NCBI GenBank assembly: GCA_030062745.1
Contig: CP099851.1
Span: forward strand, 5,891,661-5,955,660
Reading direction: 5' to 3'
DNA length: 64,000 nt
Source: Capitulum mitella
Taxonomy: Eukaryota > Arthropoda > Thecostraca > Pollicipedomorpha > Pollicipedidae
In this document: positions 34,201-41,814 of the stretch, one piece after another
How positions within the stretch are numbered: position 1 is the stretch's first letter
How the letters are laid out: each line of letters starts with the position of its first letter
Made by a program: the position numbers and the translations under genes
Notes under the pieces: model-generated
What the model saw: only the letters and a program-made list of their open reading frames with translations
Told to the model about the DNA's origin: nothing
The model's database searches: none

Positions 34201-37200
34201 GGTCCGCCGCCTTATTTTGGTTTCGACAGCGCCGCTTGTCCCCAGATGCCGAGCCAGACGCTCGCACGGCTCTGTGAGCCAGACGGCAAACCGGACCACC
34301 TTCCCACGGCAGCAACCGCTCCCCCTTCCCAGCGGCCAGCGCGCCGCCGCCGGGCCGCCACTCACGACAACCAGCCGCTCCTCCTGCTGCTCGGCGGCCG
34401 GCAGGCTGGCGCCGCTGGAGCAGGAGCCCGACAGGGAGGCGCCTTCCACCAGGAACGCCTCGCTGCTGGAGCCGGCGCTGCGGCCGACGGAGTCCGCCGA
34501 CCGGCTGCCGACGCTGCGGCAGCACACGCAGAGACAGAGGGCTCAGCCACCGGGACGGCTAGGCAGCCTGGCCTGCCACCGGCAACCGGCACCGCCACAC
34601 AACAACAGTGCCTTATTCGCAGGCGCACTTTAACGGCCACAACACGTCTAAAACGGGCGCCGAGAAAGCACACGGACATCCGGACGGGGACGTATGGTGA
34701 GCTACACTCAACGATGATCTCTGAATAACATAAAATAATCACCGATGTCACTGGCGTGCAGCTTACATCTACCAAAACAAGAGCAAGCAAACGTCAGTTA
34801 ATGTCACAGTGAAGGAATGCTAAGGGACGTTTCATTGGACGCACATGTCATAATTAGTCGTAAGCAACTATGCCCGTGGGTCCTTGGCTGACGCCATCTA
34901 AATTTGCCTTGCTTCATTTTTAACGGCCTATTCTGCAGTCCATTTTGTCTTTAAACATTCTGCTGGTTGGTACCTGTCCGTGCTCGCTGCGGTATCACAG
35001 GACGCCGCCGTCGGAGCAGCGGTCAACACCGGGTCGCTGACGGCTTGACTGACGTCACACCTGACCGCCGCCTCGGTGGTGACGTCACACGAGCTGGCTG
35101 CCACGGTCGCCTGCGACTGGCTGACAGCGGGCTGGGCAGGGCCCGAAGAGGCCACCGGCTGCGCCCATTGGCCGGCGGCGACGTCCGGAGGCGGCGATTG
35201 GTTTTCGGCGGCGGCCGGCGGCGGCGATTGGTTTTCGGCGGCGGCCGGCGACGTTGATTGGTCAGAATTCGGCTCGGGGGCGGGCGGTTTAACGAGCGGA
35301 GCGGAGACGTGCGCCTGGTTGCCTGAGAGCTGGCTGGCAGGGCGCGGAGCGTACCTGCCGAGAAAATGTGGCAGCTGTGACAGCTCTGGCTATCACGACT
35401 GTGACACTACCAACACAGATGTGACACCGCGGGCGGGTAGTGTTGGGGGCAGGCTGGTGGCCCTGCTAACGGCCAGATAGTACCAGACCGTACGGTACCG
35501 ACCTGATGATGGCCTTGCCCCCGGTCAGGCCCAGTTCCAGTTGCTGAGACTGTGCAGTAATGACCTGATGATGGCCTTGCCCCCAGCCAGGCCCAGTCCC
35601 CGTGCCTGAGGTAGTGACCTAATGATGGCCTTGCCCCCAGTCAGGCCCAGTTGCAGTGACTGAGGTAGTGACCTAATGATGGCCCTGCCCCCGGTCAGGC
35701 CCAGTCCCCGTGCCTGAGGTAGTGACCTAATGATGGCCTTGCCCCCGGTCAGGCCCAGTTCCAGTGACTGAGGTACTGACCTTATGTAGCAATGGGCCTG
35801 CGCGATTTGCGTCGCCCCGCGGTTTGGCCGCGATTTGTGAAATGGTCGCGATTTGTGAAACCTGTGATTCGTGTAACGCTTTTAGTCTTACGTCCCGTCG
35901 CTGCCGCCGCGTGATCACCGATGCAGACGCAATTAATCTTACATGTTTGCCTCACCAGCCGCAGGCCAGCCAGGCCATTTATCTTTTGCAGTTGATACAG
36001 ACCCCGCATAGAGACGCGTGCCAGACGGCCAACCAGGCACCGGTCACGCGCTCACACCCTGGCCTCCTCCCCAAAAGCTTCTAGAGCCTTCCATCGGACT
36101 TAGCCAATCACAACCCGCCACTGCACAACACGTCACTTACTTTTTCACCACCACGTCACACTTTTTACGTCACACCCCGGCCAGGCATAAAAGCCGTAAC
36201 CCCGAGACCCCGAGATGGATTTGCTAGCCGGCCCGCCATCGCCGACACCACCCTACTGCTCTGCTCTGCTCTGCTCTCTCACGACCGTGAGTCCCCGCTT
36301 CGGTTATCTTTCAACCTCACAACGCGAAGAGATCCTGCCACTCAGACTGCGCTGTACTACGCGCCGCTGTTCTCCGCTGTTCTCTGCTGTTCTCCGCTGT
36401 TCTCTGCTGTCCGTCGCTCTGCCGATTTCAATACAACGACAACCTGCAAATCCGAATGTCTAGCACCCCGCAGGCAGCCAACAAGACTACCATCAGCATT
36501 CGAACGACAACAGCGGACCGGACGGAGAGCGGAACGAGAGGAACGCTACACTTATGATGGTCTTACCCCGGTCAAGCCCAGTTCCAGTGACTGAGGTACT
36601 GACCTGATGATGGCCTTGCCCCCGGTCAAGCCCAGTTCCAGTGACTGAGGTAGTGACCTGATGATGGCCTTGCCCTCGGTCAGACCCAGTTCCAGTGCCT
36701 GAGGTAGTGACCTAATGATGGCCTTGCCCTCGGTCAGACCCAGTTCCAGTGCCTGAGGTAGTGACCTAATGATGGCCTTGCCCCCGGTCAAGCCCAGTTC
36801 CAGTGACTGAGGTACTGACCTGATGATGGCCTTGCCCCCGGTCAAGCCCAGTTCCAGTGACTGAGGTACTGACCTGATGATGGCCTTGCCCTCGGTCAGA
36901 CCCAGTTCCAGTGCCTGAGGTAGTGACCTAATGATGGCCTTGCCCTCGGTCAGACCCAGTTCCAGTGACTGAGGTACTGACCTAATGATGGCCTTGCCCT
37001 CGGTCAGACCCAGTTCCAGTGCCTGAGGTACTGATCTAATGATGGTCTTGCCCCCGGTCAGGCCCAGTTCCAGTGACTGAGGTAGTGACCTGATGATGGC
37101 CCTGCCCCCGGTCAGACCCAGTTCCAGTGACTGAGGTACTGACCTGATGATGGCCTTGCCCCCGGTCAGGCCCAGGCTGCGGACGGTGGTGCTACGCAGA

Positions 37201-37849
37201 GCCGCCTCGCCGGCCACCTCGCGGCGAGCGTAGATGCAGACCGGCACCAGGCCGTCACCAGCCGGCACCAGAGACTGGTCCTCCAGCACCTCCCACAGCG
37301 TGGCTGTCGCACGACGCAGACGCACGGCATCGGATCGTCAGGAAATCCATCCAGATTGCCAAGAAACCCATCCAAAACGTCAGACGCACGGCACCGTCAG
37401 GAAAATCCATCCACAGTGAGACTCGCACATGGCAGATATGCTCATGACAGACGCGCAACGCCACTCCCGAAGTCGGTCGTCATGGTAGTCGCCTCCCTGA
37501 CCCTGCCTACCATTGCAACTGACCTGCCTAATCTCTGCTCTCCACCACAGCTAGTCTGCCTGGGCCGTGCTTACCCCACAGAGCTGATCCCTTGACCCTG
37601 CTCACCACAACACCTGACCTCAGCGACTCCTGCTCACCACAGCAGCTGACCTCCGTGACCCCGCTCACCGTTACAGCTGAACTGCTTGACCAGTCGGCGG
37701 CCGTCGGCCAGCTGGACGGCCAGCGTGACGTCACCGTCGACACGTGACTGGGCGGAGGGCGCCAGCTCCAGCTGGGCCCGGTTCGGCAGGTTGGCGAACC
37801 GCACCGAGCTGCTCAGGTCCAGCGCACGGTTGTAGTGCCTGCGGCCACA
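30989..37849 (-). CDS. ASPSCR1: TUG/ASPSCR1 homologue (UBX-domain tether and p97 cofactor), nine exons, N-terminal exon missing
   Basis: Minus-strand exons 37669-37849, 37144-37303, 34974-35354, 34366-34513, 33822-33950, 33256-33392, 32617-32703, 31696-31874 and 30989-31214 assemble into the TUG architecture: second half of the N-terminal TUG-UBL domain (LDLSSSVRFANLPN), second ubiquitin-like segment (LGLTGGKAIIR), a long Ala/Pro/Gln-rich disordered region, the ELPDDFYDVTEEDARRRL helix, the UBX-like domain (FPDRLVLQ, STETVEAVKRF, LFEVDCVPTALVHV) and the C-terminal PKWFKMGHK. TUG retains GLUT4-type vesicles at the Golgi matrix and remodels p97/VCP hexamers in other animals. All junction phases agree except between 33822 and 33392. 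The first coding exon was not found. Three donors carry tandem arrays. Confidence 0.93.
31445..31619. repeat. 88-bp tandem duplication in the last TUG intron
   Basis: CGTATTTATTTTCGAATCA occurs at 31445 and 31533, each followed by ATCCAGGTC, AAGCAAAAACTACC and AAAACACACGGAAC. Not at a splice junction. Confidence 0.9.
31696..31874 (-). CDS. ASPSCR1: TUG exon: end of the UBX domain
   Basis: Acceptor CCCCGGCAG ends at 31875; donor GTCAGT begins at 31695. It encodes TRPPPRTDLSPTARLFEVDC then VPTALVHVAAEGGATVALSD and LSSPAGAAHALKRL. This aligns with the vertebrate TPPKT, TLFQANLFPAALVHLGAE region, the last strand and helix of the UBX-like domain. Confidence 0.93.
32617..32703 (-). CDS. ASPSCR1: TUG exon: UBX domain STETVEAVKRF
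   Basis: Acceptor TCTCGACAG ends at 32704. The 87-bp phase-0 exon encodes GVFLSTETVEAVKRFTAGFL then GGHFRSVHA, matching GFFRPSETVGDLRDFVRSHLG of vertebrate TUG. The phase fits donor GTGTGA at 32616; a stronger-looking GTGAGT two bases later would break the frame with the next exon. Confidence 0.88.
33104..33256 (-). repeat. 36-40-bp tandem array built on a TUG splice donor
   Basis: Units aligned on ACCTGCAG start at 33104, 33140, 33177, 33214 (ACATGTAG) and 33254. The last is the real exon end, minus strand CTGCAG followed by GTACGG. Each unit repeats CCGACAGACTGGT-CTGCAG plus GTA-GG, so every copy keeps a GT at the donor position and encodes a PDRLVLQ-like fragment in varying frames. The array extends only into the intron. 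Confidence 0.9.
33256..33392 (-). CDS. ASPSCR1: TUG exon: linker helix and first UBX strands
   Basis: Donor GTACGG begins at 33255; the preferred acceptor CCGACAG ends at 33393. It encodes LALEESPLLTSEQRQARRQ, then LLARLAAHRHCVIRVQFPDR and LVLQ, aligning with vertebrate RLEEAPLVTKAFREAQIK and VALRVLFPDRYVLQ. The exon needs one base from the preceding exon, which the only visible donors there do not supply; see the finding on this junction. Confidence 0.85.
33822..33950 (-). CDS. ASPSCR1: TUG exon: ELPDDFYDVTEEDARRRL helix
   Basis: Acceptor TTCGCCTGCAG ends at 33951. It encodes LGDHQAVAFCLDDVIAAPLE and LPDDFYDVTEEDARRRLKEL, matching vertebrate REPVVCHPDLEE and ELPDEFFELTVDDVRRRLAQL. The exon end is uncertain: the frame meets TAG after GAAGTG, and the GT choices give phase 0 (33822) or phase 2 (33820). 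Confidence 0.85.
34366..34513 (-). CDS. ASPSCR1: TUG exon: disordered middle region, second part
   Basis: A long pyrimidine tract and TGCTGCCGCAG precede 34513, and donor GTGAGT begins at 34365. The exon completes AG+C (serine) and encodes VGSRSADSVGRSAGSSSEAF, EGASLSGSCSSGAS and QQEERLVV. This region is not conserved in sequence among animals; it is accepted because phases fit on both sides. Confidence 0.8.
34974..35354 (-). CDS. ASPSCR1: TUG exon: disordered middle region, first part
   Basis: Acceptor TTTTCTCGGCAG ends at 35355 and donor GTACCA begins at 34973. The first base completes the arginine of IIR; the exon then encodes YAPRPASQLSGNQAHVSAPL, a tandem AAAENQSPPP repeat (10-codon unit, twice) and a stretch rich in Ala, Thr, Ser and Gln. 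It leaves two bases for the next exon. Low complexity here is typical of the TUG linker. Confidence 0.85.
35785..36549. mobile_element. Solo LTR (765 bp) inside the 54-bp array
   Basis: It begins TGTAGCAATGGG and ends AACGCTACA, giving perfect TGTAGC/GCTACA inverted ends, and is flanked by the 4-bp duplication CTTA (35781-35784 and 36550-36553). Removing it restores the 54-bp unit. It contains a TATA-like CATAAAAG at 36186-36193, a CTCTG run near 36256 and a CTGTTCTC run near 36370. TG-CA ends, size and target duplication identify a solo LTR of a retrotransposon, probably Ty3/gypsy or BEL type. No second copy is seen in the window. Confidence 0.92.
36186..36193 (+). promoter_or_regulatory. 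TATA-like element within the solo LTR
   Basis: CATAAAAG lies about two thirds into the LTR, followed by a C-rich segment, as expected for a U3/R promoter read on the plus strand. It would transcribe antisense to TUG. Confidence 0.4.
37144..37303 (-). CDS. ASPSCR1: TUG exon: second ubiquitin-like segment LGLTGGKAIIR
   Basis: Acceptor GTGCGACAG ends at 37304 and donor GTCAGT begins at 37143. It encodes TLWEVLEDQSLVPAG, VPVCIYARREVAGEAALRST and VRSLGLTGGKAII, closely matching vertebrate TPVCVYTRDEVTGEAALRGTT and LGLTGGSATIR. The first two bases complete a split alanine codon (G+CC). Its last bases and donor seed the 54-bp array. Confidence 0.95.
37314..37430. repeat. About 63-bp duplication next to the 37303 acceptor
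   Basis: CAGACGCACGGCA, CGTCAGGAAA and ATCCATCCA occur twice in order, beginning about ten bases from the acceptor of the 37144-37303 exon on the intron side. The splice site itself is not included. Confidence 0.75.
37505..37690 (-). repeat. 31-32-bp degenerate array built on a TUG splice donor
   Basis: Units aligned on GCTCACC start at 37505 (GCCTACC), 37537 (GCTCTCC), 37569 (GCTTACC), 37600, 37632 and 37663; the last is the real exon end. Spacings are 31 or 32. On the minus strand five of six units keep GGT(A/G)(A/G)GC at the donor position. They share CAGCTGACC-type flanks derived from the exon. Confidence 0.85.
37669..37849 (-). CDS. ASPSCR1: TUG exon: second half of the N-terminal UBL domain
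   Basis: Donor GTGAGC begins at 37668. It encodes HYNRALDLSSSVRFANLPNR, AQLELAPSAQSRVDGDVTLA and QLADGRRLVKQFSCN, aligning with vertebrate VLDLSLQWRFANLPNNAKLE and VRIALQLDDGSRLQDSF. Two acceptors are possible, CCCGCAG before 37849 or GGCCGCAG before 37838; the second gives a better match (R-HYN) if the previous exon ends in phase 1. The exon with the first UBL strands was not found. Confidence 0.92.
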
Positions 37850-38099
37850 CTGCGGGTGAGATTCACTGTCCTTTTGCAGGTGCTTTGGCACCCCCTCCCC
37901 AGTGATAGTCGGGCACTCCAACAACTTTTAAACTAAACATGGTACTAACCGCCATGGGAGTCCACAATGATTTGGAGCTCCCAAGATAATAAATAAGCGA
38001 GCATCCCCAATCCAAGTCAAACGTTCCTTTCCGGGTGACACGACGCTGCAAGTAGACAGTGGTGACACCGGACCGCACACGGCTGGACACGTGAACTTT

Positions 38100-38235
38100 T
38101 GTATATGTATGTACGTATGTATGTAAGTATGTATGTACGTATGTATGTATGCATGTACGCGCATACGTACATATGTATGTATGCACGTATGTACGTATGC
38201 ATGTATGTATGTATGTACGTACGTGTATATGTTTG
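38100..38235. repeat. GTAT/GTAC tetranucleotide microsatellite
   Basis: Some thirty GTAT, GTAC or GCAT units in a row; it produces Tyr/Met/Cys and Tyr/Ile/His ORFs on both strands. Confidence 0.95.
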
Positions 38236-39159
38236 CATTTCAATATGTATGTCTGCAATGACCATCCAAAAATATTTGGGTATTTCAGGCATACTGAAGT
38301 ACAGAAAAGCGGGCTCACGGGTCTTCCTGTGAAAACAAAACAAAACTTAGAAAACGTCAGCCCACACTATAACTCGGCACTGTCTGGAAGCGGGTGTCGG
38401 AGTACTTTTCCTTCGCCGTTTAACTTCGTAATCAAGCAATGCAACGCCGTCAAATTTTCAGTAGTCCTCGGCACAAGGATTGTGAGGAGTTTGATACAAA
38501 ATTAACGTGATAAGTATGTCACAAAATGGTTCAAAATGACATCATAAAATAGATACTACTTTTGGTTTTTACTTTGCTTAGTTTCCTAGATCTACATTCA
38601 GAAACTGGTGCTGAGCGAAGTGTTAACAAGCTATTCGCGTTTTAAATGCCCAATAGATGGCGCGCCGGTCGCTGGATTTCCCTGCGGTTGCTGACCATTA
38701 CGTAGGATCATTTGGTGATGAATCACGGCGGACCATAGGGCGGCGTGTGGTGGCGACTCTTCTGTGGACGTTTGGGACACTGTGAAGTATGTTGGCGGTC
38801 GTCAATGTTGCTGGCAGGAAGGGGAAGCAGTGCTCAAGGCTGAGCTTGTCATAAAAGGCGGTGTTCTTGAGAGAAAAGAGGAAGAAATGGAGATCACTGC
38901 CTTGGCGCTCAGACGCTGCACTGTCTACAAAATCCCAGCGTTATTAGTCAACAGTCCGTCAGTGGTTATTCAAATGCACTAGTCACAACAGGGGTGCCAT
39001 TTTGTGTAAATGACTGGGAGGGCCCATCTTAGGTATCCAACAACTAAACTTCATTCCCCTCCCGCAGGCGAATTTGTCGGCGGATTTAGGTTACTATTTT
39101 GGTCGATGGCTATTTTTAATTTCCCTTTTTTCGTACTTATACCGGCTTTACAGCGAAGC

Positions 39160-39162
39160 ATG

Positions 39163-39204
<42 letters not shown>
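39160..39204. repeat. TA microsatellite
   Basis: A pure TA run of about 40 bp; a second shorter run lies at 39343-39370. Confidence 0.95.
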
Positions 39205-40499
39205 TGTATAGCGGCCCCAGGGGGTTGGGATCTGGACCCCCAGGATTCAAGGATTTTGGCATTAGGCTATGACAATGACTGGAAAGAAGCAATCTGAAAT
39301 CCTATGAGCTCTTCCCCAATCATTTTCGGAAATCTCCACGATATATGTATATATATATATATATATATCATTGCACAGTCATTGTAATAATCCGGCAAAT
39401 TGATCATTAAATATTGCATGTTAGTATAAACATATTAATCGTATGCCTATGTATATTTCATTTCTGAAATGCGAGAAAATACTGGGAGGGCTCGGATGAT
39501 TATTGGAGGAGCTCAAATGGGAAATGGAATGGCTCAAGGCCCTCAGTAGGTATATAAAACGACACAGATAGGTCACAACACTCCACCACAACTTCACTGT
39601 CTGCAAACATGGCGCTGGTGCATGTTCAGTTGATTTTCCCCCCTCCCTACATATCACAGGTATTGTCAATGATTCATTTCACATGCACAAAAAATGTCCA
39701 GCAGTCAACATTATCTTCCGGTTTTGCGAACACTGATGCATAATGGAATATCCCGGTACAATGTCAGGCTGGTGCAGGAGTACTTAATCATGCATTTTAA
39801 TAAGATGGGCAGGTAATGGTTAAAACACAGTCCCTATGGCCATGGGCAGGCAGGCAGACTGGTCATTGCCATAGGGCAACCCATGCAAAACGTCATTTAA
39901 CATTTGGCAAATGAGTGCTGCAAGAAAGAGGAGGCTTAAAATTTAATCTTGCCCGCAAACATTTCTGTAACCTGTACACGTTACCCGATGCTGCCTCTCA
40001 TTCAGCAGAGGTTGGTGCGTCGGGAACAAATGGAAACTCAGCGCCCTGTCCCTTCCATACTAGTACAAGGTCGCGGGAAGGGGGACGGGGCAGCTGTTCC
40101 AACTTTTTTGAAATTTATCATTAACCCTAAGGGAGCTGACTGGAGGGAATCGACCCGAAATGCTTCTTTACCCCTCCACCCCACGTAACTGCTGAGGAGT
40201 TCCCGCACCCCTACTGGTACCACTATGGGGCACAACAATTTATGAGGGATTCCTTGCACCAAGGAACTTTCTTGTTTTCGTCTTCGCCCTCTACCGACAA
40301 CGCCTTGCTTTCTTACGGGAATAATTCAGACAAAATATCGATGCCCTCCGCTCCAATCCGCCACACGGAGGAATATTGCGCTGATCCAAGCGCCGATCAT
40401 CCTAAATATATAGTTTACGCGGAGGGCCGCTAGAGGCGCTACTGTCGACTTAAATCGCGAATAATGTTCATGACGTGTCGCACGTTTGTCCTAGGACGT

Positions 40500-40690
40500 A
40501 CTACGTGTTGTAATACCACAGGAGGCGACCATACCATCAATACTTCACACAAGATCATCACCGGTCAAAATGATATGATTCTGCTGTTTCTAAGTGCCAA
40601 TTACGTCACTCTACGGTTGTGACAGCCATTCGAAGATATTACGATGCAAAGACGGAAATTGAAACAGTTTTATGGAGTAAACGCCATTTT
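40500..40690. repeat. Satellite-like unit, isolated copy
   Basis: CTTCACACAAGATCATCA, GGTCAAAATGATA and GTGACAGCCATTCGAAG occur in the same order as in the three tandem units at 45850-46320. Confidence 0.65.
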
Positions 40691-41814
40691 TACGCGTCAA
40701 ATGATATAATAATTGGAACTAACATATAGCTGACGTCTCAGTACCACAAGACCTGGCCTCAGTTTTCTTACCATCTCTCTCCCGATAGACGTGGATTGGA
40801 CGTCCGACCATGCCTTCTGCACACCTTGGTCGAATTTGGCCTTAAGCCCCATTTTTGCGTAAAAACTGCAATCGGGCAAATATTGACATTTGATGCAAGC
40901 TCTGACCCTAAAGAAAATCTGTAAGTCTAAAAGATGTGACCAGTGCGCGAGCAAATCATAGGGTCACTGATTGCCAATTGTTTCGGCCAAAGTGGTCGGC
41001 TGGTTGCAGAGTAACTGAGCTGGGTCGTCTTACCTCCCCTGCCCCGTTTCCGGCAAAGGGAAGGTGGCAAAATACCAGCAAAAACAGCAAATGCCAGGTT
41101 ATCCCGTAAGGCACTGGGGACATTTATAGTTTCTCTGTCTTTTTGTCATAAAAGACGAACGATAAAAGTCAACACTCAGATTTTCAGTGCAACTCCCGGG
41201 TGAATACAGTTTTTTTTGTGATAAATATATCAAACAATCCTGGTCACTACATCCTTTTCGATTAAACATAAATCACGTCAATCGAAAACTGAAATGGTAA
41301 AAAAAACTTGCTGTGTTATAACCCGTCAAGCCACACGACGCCATAATCTGAAACATGGATACGGCTTTTCAGTGAATGCTTGGACTCGCGTATCTGTGTT
41401 TTCCTTGAGACATGGCTTGAAGGAAGCTGATCAGGAATGGTACAAATGCCAAGTATATTGCCGTGCAGATCATATATGACCTCAAGTGGGACCAGCAATC
41501 ACCATTTGTCAGCTTCCCAGTGTCGACTTTTTGTGGCCAAACCTAGTTCTAACGGTCAAGGTGTTAAAAATACCGAGACCGAAATGCGATTTTTTTTACT
41601 TCTCGTAGTACTCTACAACGGAAACAAGCAAAAGGCTACAGGCCAGGTCACTACCTCATTTCGGCTCATGAGCTCATAATTAGCTCATGGTTAGCTGCAG
41701 GGCCCTGGTGGCCAAAATACGATTCTGTATGGTAAAAAAGGCAATTCAATACTACATATTGTCAACTTTGGCCATTGGTGCCCTGATAACGTTCATCCGA
41801 AGCATTCCACATAT

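Larger units (their letters stand above)
35500..37155 (-). repeat. 54-bp tandem array built on a TUG splice donor, 17 donors, interrupted by an LTR
   Basis: GACC-(T/A)GATGG units begin at 35500, 35562, 35616, 35670 and 35724; one unit is split by the LTR (35778 and 36554); then 36601 to 37087 every 54 bp (ten units); and 37141 at the real exon end. All spacings are exactly 54 bp except the first (62). On the minus strand each unit reads LGLTGGKAIIRS-PQ-LE without a stop and keeps (C/T)AG followed by GTC at the donor position. The array occupies most of the intron between exons 37144-37303 and 34974-35354. Confidence 0.96.
37850..41814. other. Upstream TUG intron and/or intergenic DNA without recognised exons
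   Basis: The first TUG exon should lie on this side but was not recognised. The stretch holds a GTAT/GTAC microsatellite (38100-38235), two TA runs (39160-39204 and 39343-39370) and one copy of a satellite-like unit near 40543. A minus-strand ORF at 40697-40954 is discussed under rejected items. Confidence 0.5.

Noticed and set aside
36552..37325. Continuous minus-strand ORF read as one repeat protein
   Set aside because: Only 37144-37303 matches TUG; the rest is the array of donor copies. Retained as a finding about possible isoforms, not as a gene.
38017..38343. His/Thr/Tyr- and Tyr/Val/Met-rich ORFs
   Set aside because: They are translations of the GTAT microsatellite.
40697..40954. Minus-strand ORF with a strong donor (ATG|GTAAGA) and a Cys-containing segment CIKCQYLPDCSFY
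   Set aside because: It faintly recalls a CXXC-type finger but lacks most of the required cysteines, and no partner exon or TUG N-terminal similarity was found.
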